DNA from: Streptomyces sp. RKAG293
GTDB taxonomy: Bacteria > Actinomycetota > Actinomycetes > Streptomycetales > Streptomycetaceae
Reading direction: 5' to 3'
Assembly (NCBI RefSeq): GCF_023701745.1
Contig: NZ_JAJOZB010000001.1
Coordinates: 6,175,501-6,239,500 of the forward strand
Length of the DNA stretch: 64,000 nucleotides
Part shown: one piece after another, positions 48,089 to 56,261 of the stretch
Numbering within the stretch: position 1 is the stretch's first letter
Layout: each line of letters opens with the position of its first letter
The notes under the pieces: generated by a model
Databases searched by the model: none
Seen by the model: the letters and a program-made list of their open reading frames with translations, nothing else
Told to the model about the DNA's origin: nothing
Position numbers and translations under genes: made by a program

Positions 48089-48988
48089 TCAGCCGCTCCG
48101 TTCCGCTGGGCCGCCGGCCGCGGCCTCGTTGAGGGAGCCGGACCGGAATCCGCGGGGGTCGACCTCCACCGACTCGAACCCCGCCCGGCGCACGGCCGCC
48201 AACACCTCGGCAAGGGCGGTGACTTCGGCCACGACCGAGCTCTCGACCTGGATCAGTGCCCGGTCGCCCAGGTCGCGGACCCGCTGGTTGTACGACGTGA
48301 TGCCGGCCCGGACCAGACCGTCGCGGAGCGCGTCCTCGGCGGCCTCGACCCGGGCCAGCCGCTCCCGGGTGATGGTCAGGCCGTAGGCGATCCGGCTGGA
48401 CAGACACGGCGACGCCGGCTTGTCCCAGGTCGGCAGCGCCCAGTCCCGGCTGGCCGCCCGGACCTGGTCCTTGGTCAGACCGGCGTCGGCCAGCGGGGTG
48501 ACGACACCGTGCAGCGCGGCTGCCCGGATGCCCGGCCGGAAGCGGTCGGTGAGATCGTCCGCGTTGGTGCCCGTCGCGACATGCGCCAGACCCTCGGCGG
48601 CCGCCACCTTCAGCAGCCGCTTGACCAGCTCGTCCTTGCAGAACCAGCAGCGCGACGGGGAGTTCTCCGCATACCCGGCCGCCGCCAGCTCATGGGTGTC
48701 CACGAACAGGTGCCGCGCCCCCTGCTCCCGCGCGACGTCCCGCCCGGCGGCCCGCTCCCGGCCCGACAGGCTCGCCGAGTCCCCGGTGGCCGCCAGCACC
48801 CGGCCGGGGCCGAGCGCGCGGAGCGCCGCCGCCAGCAGCAGTGAGGAGTCCGCGCCGCCGGAGAAGGCCACCACCACCGATTCCAGGCCCGCCAGCTGCT
48901 GCCGGAGCGCTTCGAGCCGGTGGGTCAGAACGTCGTCCGTGCCGGGTGGATCACTGGTGAGGGAGGGCGCGAACGGCATGACGGTCAC
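48089..48988 (-). CDS. larE: ATP-dependent sulfur transferase LarE
   Basis: A 299-residue PP-loop protein that adds sulfur to the pyridinium dicarboxylate in NPN synthesis. PP-loop SGGADSS is at residues 43-49. Three cysteines stand out: Cys114 and Cys117 (SRCWFCKDEL) and Cys195 (PASPCLSSR). Cys195 corresponds to the sacrificial Cys of the Lactobacillus enzyme; having all three resembles the type that holds a [4Fe-4S] cluster and uses sulfide catalytically. The GTG at 48988 overlaps the isochorismate synthase stop as GTGA; ATG 48979 is an alternative. Confidence 0.92.
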   Translation of the reverse strand: MTVMPFAPSLTSDPPGTDDVLTHRLEALRQQLAGLESVVVAFSGGADSSLLLAAALRALGPGRVLAATGDSASLSGRERAAGRDVAREQGARHLFVDTHELAAAGYAENSPSRCWFCKDELVKRLLKVAAAEGLAHVATGTNADDLTDRFRPGIRAAALHGVVTPLADAGLTKDQVRAASRDWALPTWDKPASPCLSSRIAYGLTITRERLARVEAAEDALRDGLVRAGITSYNQRVRDLGDRALIQVESSVVAEVTALAEVLAAVRRAGFESVEVDPRGFRSGSLNEAAAGGPAERSG

Positions 48989-50484
48989 TCGATCCCCAGC
49001 GCGGACATCATCGGGCGCAGCTTCGCGCAGGACTCCGCGTACTCCGCCTCGGGATCGGAGTCGGCCACGATGCCGCAGCCGGCGTAGAGCGAGGCGGAGG
49101 GGCCGTCGACCAGGGCGGACCGGATGGTGACCGCGAACTGGCCCTGCCCGGAGTGGTCGGCCCAGCCGACCACTCCCGCGTACCAGCTCCGGTCGAGCCC
49201 CTCGTTGTCGGAGAGCCAGCTCAGCGACTCCTTGCGGGGGTGGCCGCCGAGGGCCGGGGTCGGGTGGAGACGGTCGACGAAGTCCAGGATGCCCGCGGTG
49301 GAGTCGGCCGCCAGCTCGCCGCGGACCTTCGTGGACAGATGCTGGACGTTGGCGAGCTTGACCACGCTCGGCTCCGCGTCGGAGTCCACGTTGACGCACG
49401 AGTCCCGCAGGGCGTCGCGGAGCATCTGCACCACGACGTCGTGCTCGTGCTGGATCTTGGCGCTGCCGGCCAGTTCGAGGGCGAGAGCCGCGTCCTGTTC
49501 CGGGGTGAGCCCACGGGGCGCGGTACCGGCCAGTCCCAGCGCGTGCACCGCCCGGTGGTCGACCCGTACGAGGTATTCGGGGGTCGCGCCGAGGAACGTG
49601 TACTCCTCGTGGTCCACGGCGAAGACGGTGGTGCCGGGATAGGCGCTGCGCAGCCGGTGCACCGCGGTCGGCACGTCGAACGGGCTGGAGGCGGTGACCC
49701 GCAGCTCACGGGCCAGCACCACCTTCTCGAAGTCGCCGTCCCGGATCCGGCCGGTCGCGCGGCGGACCAGCCCCTTCCAGTGGTCGGCGTCCGGCAGCTC
49801 GGCGCTGGTGTGGGTCCGTTCGTCGGCGTATGCCGGTTTCCGCTCCTCGGCGGCGGCCTCCGGCGGAAGGCAGAGGTCGGCGAGGTGGATCAGGCCGTTG
49901 ACCACCTGCTCGGCGTCGCTGTCGTGCAACAGCACCGCGTTCAGGCGCAGTTCGGCCGGGCCGGGACGGTCGGCGGCGTCCTGGTCGGGCACCGTGCCGC
50001 GGATCTGCAGCGCGGGCACCCACATCAGGGCGTCCGGAAGGCGGCCCTTCTCCGGGGCGTTCTCGGGGCTGAAGGCGAAACCGCCGATGGCCAGCGGGCC
50101 TTCGCCCGCGGGCAGTTCGGTGACCGCCGTTCCGCCGGTGACGAGGTCGCGGGTCAGTGCCTGCCATCCGTCGCGGACGGACGCGACACGGTTCTCGCCC
50201 CGTCCGCGCAGATCGCGGGCCGATCCGATAGCGACGACGGATCCGCGGTCCCATGCCGACTGCCACAGGAAGGAGCGCGGCGTACCGCGCCGGGCCCGGC
50301 TCCAGATCGCGACGGGGTCGGCGAGGGTGAGCGGTTTGGCCCAGCTGACGAGGACCAGCCGCTGGCTGCGGCGGGCCTGGTCGAGGGCGCGCCGGCAGGT
50401 GGCGAGGAGACTGTCCCGGTCGGTGCGGTCGAGCACCGTGACGGGCCGTTCAGAGGTGACCACTGGTGCGGCAGTGGAGGTCAT
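48985..50484 (-). CDS. Isochorismate synthase (chorismate-binding family)
   Basis: A 499-residue enzyme of the MenF/EntC/DhbC group converting chorismate to isochorismate. The chorismate-binding domain is C-terminal: FEKVVLARELRVTAS, TPEYLVRVDHRAVHALGLAGTAPRG, KIQHEHDVVVQML, LHPTPALGGHPR, and YAGCGIVADSDPEAEYAESCAKL. Among family members, the H(P)TPA(L/V)xG motif is typical of isochorismate or salicylate synthases. There is no isochorismatase (2,3-DHB), MenD or PhzD-like gene in the cluster, so the next step is unusual. It starts two bases after the adenylating-enzyme stop, so it is tightly coupled. Confidence 0.9.
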   Translation of the reverse strand: MTSTAAPVVTSERPVTVLDRTDRDSLLATCRRALDQARRSQRLVLVSWAKPLTLADPVAIWSRARRGTPRSFLWQSAWDRGSVVAIGSARDLRGRGENRVASVRDGWQALTRDLVTGGTAVTELPAGEGPLAIGGFAFSPENAPEKGRLPDALMWVPALQIRGTVPDQDAADRPGPAELRLNAVLLHDSDAEQVVNGLIHLADLCLPPEAAAEERKPAYADERTHTSAELPDADHWKGLVRRATGRIRDGDFEKVVLARELRVTASSPFDVPTAVHRLRSAYPGTTVFAVDHEEYTFLGATPEYLVRVDHRAVHALGLAGTAPRGLTPEQDAALALELAGSAKIQHEHDVVVQMLRDALRDSCVNVDSDAEPSVVKLANVQHLSTKVRGELAADSTAGILDFVDRLHPTPALGGHPRKESLSWLSDNEGLDRSWYAGVVGWADHSGQGQFAVTIRSALVDGPSASLYAGCGIVADSDPEAEYAESCAKLRPMMSALGIE

Positions 50485-50486
50485 GC

Positions 50487-51584
50487 CTAGTACACCCCTT
50501 CGACAGCGGTCGGGCCGCCGGCCACGGTGAGGGGCCTGATGTCGGCCAGCCCGTCCTGGGGGTACTTGGCGGTGGGCGCGATGCGCAGTACGGAGTCGCG
50601 CTCCAGCGTCCAGGGCAGCAGCAGGTCCCGGGAGACGAGGCTGATCTTCGCCTGCCCGCGCTCGCCGTGCGCCACGGAGGTGCTGGTGTTCTCGGGGTCC
50701 ACCACCTTGACCCGGCTGAACGGGTGGAAGGGGATGAAGACACAGCGTTCGTCGTCCCGTTCGCCGTTCCGGGGGCGCTGCGGGGCGATGCCCATCATGG
50801 TGTTGCCGTACAGACCGACCACGGCGGCGTCGGGGAAGAGCTCGTCCTCGAAGACCCGCAGCGTCTCGGGGCTCACGCTGGTGCCGGCCCAGATGATGCC
50901 GCGCACCTTCCGCTGCACCAGGTCCAGCAGCTTCTCGTCGGCGGCCAGCGCCTCGAGCACCGGCGGGGTGGCGAAGAGGACGGAGACGGGCTGGGTGGAC
51001 AGGATGTCGTGGGCCTGCGCCAGGATGTGCTTCACATAGCGGGCCGCCTCATCGGTCCTGCCCTGCTTCACGCTGTTCTTGACCCAGCGCGGGTCGAAGT
51101 CGATGTAGTGGCAGAACGTGCCCCGCAGCTGCGCCAGCAGTCCGACGGAACGGCCGACGATGTGCGGTCCCGTGGGGCCGAGATGCAGCCAGTGGCCCTC
51201 ACCCTCGCCCGGGACCTTGTGATCGGCGAGCACCTGGCTCACCCAGTGGACACCGTTGCGGCGCGACCGTGATTCCACGATGCGTTTGGGCCGTCCCGTG
51301 GTGCCCCCGCTGTCGAAGACCTGGAAGTCCCAGCCCTCCCTGCCGATCCCGGCGGGGACCAGCGCGTCGACCGGGACGTCCTTCCACTCGTCGCTGACGT
51401 CCGGGAAGAGGTCGAGGTCGTCCCAGGTGTGGACGTCGGTGAGCGGGTTGAAGTCCAGCTCGGCCGCGCGCTTCACCCAGTACGGCGAGCCGGTGGCGGG
51501 GGAGAAGTGCCACTGCATCGCGGCGTGGATGAACTCCTCCGGCGCGAGATCGGCGGTTAACGGGTCGACGATGTGCTCGGACAT
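50487..51584 (-). CDS. EhpF/LuxE-like aryl-acid adenylating enzyme
   Basis: A 365-residue short member of the ANL superfamily, in the EhpF/PaaK/LuxE branch. The P-loop is FDSGGTTGRPKRIVES (about 90-105); GIIWAGTSVSPETLRVFEDEL, VVGLYGNTMMGIAP and the DLLLPWTLERD region follow. Like EhpF of the griseoluteic acid (phenazine) pathway it is shorter than normal acyl-CoA synthetases and lacks a large C-terminal domain. It probably activates an aromatic carboxylate for the acyl reductase encoded in the divergent operon. The ATG at 51584 has GGAG six bases upstream. Codon 9 is TTA (51560-51558), a bldA-dependence mark. Confidence 0.82.
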   Translation of the reverse strand: MSEHIVDPLTADLAPEEFIHAAMQWHFSPATGSPYWVKRAAELDFNPLTDVHTWDDLDLFPDVSDEWKDVPVDALVPAGIGREGWDFQVFDSGGTTGRPKRIVESRSRRNGVHWVSQVLADHKVPGEGEGHWLHLGPTGPHIVGRSVGLLAQLRGTFCHYIDFDPRWVKNSVKQGRTDEAARYVKHILAQAHDILSTQPVSVLFATPPVLEALAADEKLLDLVQRKVRGIIWAGTSVSPETLRVFEDELFPDAAVVGLYGNTMMGIAPQRPRNGERDDERCVFIPFHPFSRVKVVDPENTSTSVAHGERGQAKISLVSRDLLLPWTLERDSVLRIAPTAKYPQDGLADIRPLTVAGGPTAVEGVY

Positions 51585-51608
51585 GCGGTTCTCCAAGGAA
51601 GGTGGGGG

Positions 51609-52664
51609 TCAGACCCGGGCGAGGGAGTGGGTGACGGCCGGCGACAGGGTGCGCCCCACGGCCTCCACGACCGGCTTCAACCGGCCCATGAGGGTGCTGA
51701 ACTGCTCACCGCTGAGGGCCTGGGCGCCGTCGCACATCGCGTTCGACGCGTCCGTGTGGACATCGACGATCAGCCCGTCGGCGCCGCACGCGGCCGCCGC
51801 CAGCGACATCGGCGCGACGAGGTGCGGCTTGCCCGTGCTGTGGCTCGGGTCGACGATCACCGGCAGATGGGTCAGCCGCTTGGCCTCGGCCACCGCGCTG
51901 AGGTCCAGGGTGAACCGGGTGCCGCGCTCGAAGCTGCGGATACCGCGCTCGCACAGGACGACGTCGCTGTTCCCCATGTGCAGCACGTACTCGGCCGCGA
52001 GCAGCCACTCCTCGATGGTGGCGGACATGCCGCGCTTGAGGAGGACGGGCCGGCCGGAGGCTCCCGCCTCGCGCAGCAACTCGAAGTTCTGCATGTTGCG
52101 CGCGCCGATCTGGAGCATGTCGCTCTCCTCGGCGACGCTTTCCACGTCGCCCGGGGTCACGACCTCGGTGACGACCGGCAGGCCGGTCCGCTTCCGCTGC
52201 TCGGCGAGGAGGGTCAGCCCCGCGAGTCCCAGTCCCTGGAAGCTGTACGGGGAGGTGCGGGGCTTGAAAGCGCCGCCGCGCAGCATGACCGCGCCGCTCG
52301 CGACGACCGAGTCCACCACGGCGTTCATCTGCGCCGGGCTCTCGACGGCGCAGGGACCGGCGATGACGGCGAATCCGGTGCCGCCGAACACCGCTCCGCC
52401 GGCGGAGCCGAGCGTCACCTGGGTGTCCTCGGGACGGAACACCCGACTGGTCAACCGCTGCGATCCGGACACCACGACCACCCGGTCGACGCCCGGCGCA
52501 TTCTCCAGAACCGTTGCCAGATCCGGCCCGTCGGTTCCCTCTGTGATGAGCACTGTGACTCCCGCCACAGTGCTGGATATCGGAATCAGGCCACTGCCCC
52601 GAAGTAATTCATTTACGGATTCAACTTGTTCCCGGGCAGCCTGCGGACTCATTACCACAATCAT
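51609..52664 (-). CDS. 3-deoxy-7-phosphoheptulonate (DAHP) synthase, type I-beta
   Basis: A 351-residue enzyme condensing PEP and erythrose-4-phosphate, the first shikimate-pathway step. A ferredoxin-like regulatory domain (about residues 1-70) precedes the barrel with VIAGPCAVES, RGGAFKPRTSPYSFQG, LLKRGMSATIEEW and VDPSHSTGK. Streptomyces core metabolism normally uses a type II DAHP synthase, so this extra type I copy in a biosynthetic operon should boost chorismate supply. ATG 52664 has GGAAGG seven bases upstream. Codon 20 is TTA (52607-52605). It is the first gene of the leftward operon. Confidence 0.93.
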   Translation of the reverse strand: MIVVMSPQAAREQVESVNELLRGSGLIPISSTVAGVTVLITEGTDGPDLATVLENAPGVDRVVVVSGSQRLTSRVFRPEDTQVTLGSAGGAVFGGTGFAVIAGPCAVESPAQMNAVVDSVVASGAVMLRGGAFKPRTSPYSFQGLGLAGLTLLAEQRKRTGLPVVTEVVTPGDVESVAEESDMLQIGARNMQNFELLREAGASGRPVLLKRGMSATIEEWLLAAEYVLHMGNSDVVLCERGIRSFERGTRFTLDLSAVAEAKRLTHLPVIVDPSHSTGKPHLVAPMSLAAAACGADGLIVDVHTDASNAMCDGAQALSGEQFSTLMGRLKPVVEAVGRTLSPAVTHSLARV

Positions 52665-52867
52665 GGGAGTGCCTTCCAAGGGGTGTCGGGATGCTCCGAT
52701 GGAGCTCAGGGGGAGTGCCACCCAGTCGTGGTCATGGCATCGGTTTTCACTGAGACTCGTCCCCCCGGAAAGATCTTCTTCCGGACAGTAACCCAGAAGT
52801 GAGGGGATTGCCAAGCGCATTCTTCCTGTGCTGTCATCGCCGTGCCGTCCTCAGACGGGGCGGATGC

Positions 52868-52898
52868 CGTTGGCCGAAAGACGTTTCGTTGGCCGAAA
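52868..52898. promoter_or_regulatory. Direct repeat in the divergent promoter region of the lar cluster
   Basis: CGTTGGCCGAAA occurs at 52868-52879 and 52887-52898 (period 19), with a CGAAA-GAC-GTTTCG inverted element in the middle. It sits 31 bp upstream of the cyclase gene, between the two divergent operons, and is a candidate pathway-regulator site. Confidence 0.4.
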
Positions 52899-52928
52899 AC
52901 CGAACGACATGAACAGCGGGGGTACGAC

Positions 52929-53600
52929 ATGAAGATGGTCGATATCAGCCAGGGTTGGTATGAGGGAATGCCTTCCTATAACGCCTCGTGGTATCCGAAG
53001 TTTGGTATACGTAAGGCGATGACTCCGGAGACCGATCCGGCCGGCGGCGGCCGGACCTTCTCCGATCTGCAGATTTTCCCGCACAACGGGACCCACGTGG
53101 AATCCGGTTTCCACTTCTACGAGGACGGCGCGAAGATCGACGAGGTCCCGCTGGAGACCTTCGTCGGCCGGGTGGTCATCGCGGACCTCTCCGGCCACCG
53201 CGACCTCGACCCCGTCACCGGCGACGAACTGGAGAAGGCGGTCCGCGACGTATGGCAGGCCGGCGACCGCCTGCTGATCCGCACCGACCACCCGAACCGG
53301 TACCTCGGCCGGGAGGATTACTGGGACAAGCCGCCCTATCTCACCCTGTCCTCGGCGGACTGGATGGTCGAGAACGACGTCCGGCTCGTCGGCATGGACT
53401 GCATCACCGAGCGGCCGGACGACCGCAGCGGACAGGTGCACCGGCGGCTGCTGGCCGCCAACATCCCGATCCTGGAGAACATCCAGAACCTCGACCAGAT
53501 CGAGAACCAGGTCGCCCAGCTGATGGCGCTCCCCATCAAGATCTCCGGTGTGGAAGCCGCCCCGGCGCGCGCCGTGGTGTTCGACGGATGGCCGGTCTGA
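52929..53600 (+). CDS. Cyclase-family (KynB-fold) metal-dependent hydrolase
   Basis: A 223-residue protein of the cyclase/kynurenine formamidase-like superfamily. The metal-binding motif, usually HxGTHxDxPxHF, appears as HNGTHVESGFHF (about residues 57-68), with Glu in place of Asp and Gly in place of Pro. VGMDCITERPD and HRRLLAANIPILENIQNL match the C-terminal part that completes the site. Members hydrolyse formylkynurenine or open and close lactone or carbocyclic rings. The substrate here is unknown; an isochorismate-derived or N-formyl intermediate is possible. It is the first gene of the rightward operon; the ATG follows GGGGG at seven bases. Confidence 0.85.
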   Translation: MKMVDISQGWYEGMPSYNASWYPKFGIRKAMTPETDPAGGGRTFSDLQIFPHNGTHVESGFHFYEDGAKIDEVPLETFVGRVVIADLSGHRDLDPVTGDELEKAVRDVWQAGDRLLIRTDHPNRYLGREDYWDKPPYLTLSSADWMVENDVRLVGMDCITERPDDRSGQVHRRLLAANIPILENIQNLDQIENQVAQLMALPIKISGVEAAPARAVVFDGWPV

Positions 53601-53635
53601 CCCCCTCGGCCGAAAACTCACACAAGGGGGTCCAC

Positions 53636-54853
53636 ATGGCTGGAAATCTGACAGCCGTTTCTCTGAAAGAAGTCGGGAACCAAACCGCCGCCGCCGTCGA
53701 CGAAGGGGTCGAAGCGGCGCTGGATCTGCTCGGGGATCCATTACAGGACATCGGCAAGGGCGACCGTGTCGTCATCAAGCCAAACATGTTCCAGCGAAAA
53801 CCGGGTTTCCGGACAAGTCCGGAACTGCTGCTGGCACTGGCAAAGCGCGCGTCCGCGCGCGGGGCCGAAGTATTCATTGCCGAGCGCACTCAGGTACTCA
53901 AGGAGATACTCCTCGAGCACCCGGTTCACCGGTACGCTCAGGTGGTCAGTTTCGACGACCGGCCGTTACGCATTGTGCAGGTTCCCGGCGCAAGATCGTT
54001 GCGGGTACCGATCGCCGTTCCCGATATCGTCACCGAGTGTGATTTCTTCATCGGTGCCCCACAGCTGCGCACGCACTCCAGCGTGGTCTTCACCAACGCC
54101 ATGAAGAACCTGGTCGGTCTGCTGCCCGGATTCACCACCCGCATCGTCCATATGGCCGGTGTCGAGGAATCCATCGTCGACCTGAACCAGCTCCGGCCAC
54201 AGCACCTCGTGGTCTGCGACGCCATGACCGTCATTGAGGGCAACTACCCGATGGAGGGCAGCACCCGGGAGGTCGGCCTGATCGCGGCCTCCCGCAACGC
54301 CGTCGCGATGGACGTCACCATGGCGGCGGTCGCGGGCGTCGGGGCGTGGGAACTGGCCTATCTGCAGGACGCCGCCCAGCGTGGACTCGGTCCGATCGAC
54401 CTCGCGGACATCGAGGTCAGGGGCGTCGCGGTCGACGATGTCGCGTTCACCATCGACCGCGCGCCGGTGACCCTCACCCCGCCACGGGAGGGCATCCACG
54501 TCCACGCCGACACGGCGTGCGAGGACTGCCGCCGGTGGCTGGCGGCCGCCATGCACCGGCTGCGGGACGAACTGCTGGCCTTCCCCGGGGAACTGACGAT
54601 CGTTTCCGGCCCGATGGAGCGCCTCCCCGAACTGCGCGGTGCGGTGGTCCTGGTGGGCAACGCCCTCTACGAACACCGGGAAGCCGGCGTCTACCTGGAG
54701 GGCTGCCCGCCACGGGCGATCCAGACGGCCGGAATCCGCCATGCGATGGGCCATGACGTCACGGACCAGGAACGCACCCAGTTCCGGGTCCCGACCCGGC
54801 TCTCGGACGATTCCCGCCCCCTTTCCTGGCCGGCACCCGAGGAGTTGGTCTGA
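53636..54853 (+). CDS. DUF362-domain protein, possible nickel-pincer enzyme
   Basis: A 405-residue protein whose first ~260 residues match DUF362: GDRVVIKPNMFQRKPG, TSPELLLALAKRASARGAEV, FFIGAPQLRTHSSVVFTNA, MKNLVGLLPG, LVVCDAMTVIEGNYP, LIAASRNAVAMDV. No enzymatic role is established for this family in general. His147, Lys157 and His172 are spaced 10 and 15 residues apart, close to His174-Lys184-His200 of LarA, where Lys binds the nickel-pincer cofactor and His200 the nickel. With larB/C/E in the divergent operon and no larA, I infer this may be the cofactor's user. A CEDC motif follows in the C-terminal domain. TTA codons are at 53741 (codon 36) and 53966 (codon 111). Confidence 0.85.
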   Translation: MAGNLTAVSLKEVGNQTAAAVDEGVEAALDLLGDPLQDIGKGDRVVIKPNMFQRKPGFRTSPELLLALAKRASARGAEVFIAERTQVLKEILLEHPVHRYAQVVSFDDRPLRIVQVPGARSLRVPIAVPDIVTECDFFIGAPQLRTHSSVVFTNAMKNLVGLLPGFTTRIVHMAGVEESIVDLNQLRPQHLVVCDAMTVIEGNYPMEGSTREVGLIAASRNAVAMDVTMAAVAGVGAWELAYLQDAAQRGLGPIDLADIEVRGVAVDDVAFTIDRAPVTLTPPREGIHVHADTACEDCRRWLAAAMHRLRDELLAFPGELTIVSGPMERLPELRGAVVLVGNALYEHREAGVYLEGCPPRAIQTAGIRHAMGHDVTDQERTQFRVPTRLSDDSRPLSWPAPEELV

Positions 54854-54854
54854 C

Positions 54855-56201
54855 GTGTTGTCCATACCCGTGCTCCGCGACGGGGAGGAGCGGAGCTCCC
54901 GTGACACGCGTGTGCTGCACGGCGTGAACGGCGCTCCCCTCGCCACCGTCCATGAAGCACCCGCCCTGGTGACCAGGCTCACCGTCAAGCGCATGCGCGA
55001 AGCGCCGCGGATGACGCGGGACGAGCGCCTCGCGGTGCTCGCCGACGCGGGCCGCCGGTTCGCCGACGCCACCCTGGGCGGACAGACCCCGGAGGAGTAC
55101 TGCCGTATCCAGGCACTCGTCTCCGGCGTGCCCATCAGCGTGGCCCGCCAGACCCTCGGCCGGATGCGGAACGACTGCGGGCTGCTCGGCGACGTCGTCG
55201 GGAAACAGTCCCCGGTCGGCGCCGGCCGCACTGCCCGCTGGGTGCGCCGCGGTTCCGTCTTCGGCGTCGTGGCCCCCAGCAACCACCCGGCCACCCATGG
55301 AGCCTGGCTCCAGGCCGTGGCGCTGGGGTACCGGGTCGTGGTGCGTCCTGGCACCCGTGACCCCGTCACCCCGCTGCGTCTGGTGCGGGCGCTGCTGGAG
55401 GCCGGTCTCGATCCCGGCTGGATCAGTCTGCTGCCCGGGTCCCACGCGGCCGCCGACGCTCTCGTGGACGCGGCCGACCTGGCCCTGGTCTACGGCAGCG
55501 AGGCCACGGTGGCCCGGCTGCGCGGCAACGACCGGGTGCTGGTCCGCGGTCCCGGCCGGAGCAAGATCCTCGTGGACGGCCCGGTCGACGAGGCGGTGCT
55601 CGACCATCTCGTCGCCGAGATCTCCGGGGACGGCGGAGTGCGGTGCACCAACACCACCGCCGTCCTCACCTCGGGCGACCACCGCGCCCTGGCCGAGGCG
55701 CTGGCCGAAAGACTGGCCTCGCTGCCGGCCCTTCCGGTCACCGACGACCGGGCGGTCCTCCCCGTCCGCCCCCGCAAGGAGGCGGCCGGTCTGCGGGCGG
55801 CTCTCGACCGGGCCGCACAGGGCGCCGTCGATCTGACGGAGCGGTACTACGAGGCGGCCGGCGGTCCGGTGACCCTCGTCGATGAGGACGCCGCGGCACT
55901 GCGGCCCGCGGTGATGTGCGTGGACCGGTCCGACCACCCGGGGCTGGGCACGGAACTGCCGTTCCCCTGCGTGTGGGTGGCGCCCTGGCAGCGGTCGGAG
56001 GGCATCGGCCCGCTGGACGACTCGCTGGCCCTGACCCTGCTCACCGACGACGCCGCGCTCGTCGACGAGGCCCTGGACACCCCCGGCATCCGCACGGTCC
56101 TGCACGGCAGGGTCCCGGGCTGGTACCGGGATCCGTATCTGCCGCACGACGGGTACATCGGGCAGTTCCTCAAGGAGGCACGTGGTTTCGCCGGCTCGTG
56201 A
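54855..56201 (+). CDS. Acyl-CoA reductase/aldehyde dehydrogenase-like protein
   Basis: A 448-residue member of the ALDH superfamily, nearest in style to LuxC/EhpG-type acyl reductases that turn activated carboxylates to aldehydes. The cofactor-binding segment FGVVAPSNHPATHGAW (about 136-151) and catalytic Cys264 in GGVRCTNTTAVL are visible; the normal Glu general base of hydrolytic ALDHs is not evident, fitting an acyl-transfer enzyme. Its expected partner is the EhpF/LuxE-like adenylating enzyme of the divergent operon. The GTG at 54855 is one base after the DUF362 stop. A product with an aromatic aldehyde or alcohol is inferred. Confidence 0.8.
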   Translation: MLSIPVLRDGEERSSRDTRVLHGVNGAPLATVHEAPALVTRLTVKRMREAPRMTRDERLAVLADAGRRFADATLGGQTPEEYCRIQALVSGVPISVARQTLGRMRNDCGLLGDVVGKQSPVGAGRTARWVRRGSVFGVVAPSNHPATHGAWLQAVALGYRVVVRPGTRDPVTPLRLVRALLEAGLDPGWISLLPGSHAAADALVDAADLALVYGSEATVARLRGNDRVLVRGPGRSKILVDGPVDEAVLDHLVAEISGDGGVRCTNTTAVLTSGDHRALAEALAERLASLPALPVTDDRAVLPVRPRKEAAGLRAALDRAAQGAVDLTERYYEAAGGPVTLVDEDAAALRPAVMCVDRSDHPGLGTELPFPCVWVAPWQRSEGIGPLDDSLALTLLTDDAALVDEALDTPGIRTVLHGRVPGWYRDPYLPHDGYIGQFLKEARGFAGS

Positions 56202-56261
56202 AACCAGCGGTGCCCCGACCGACCGCTCCCAGGTCATTCCGAAGATAGTGAGGTGATTGAC

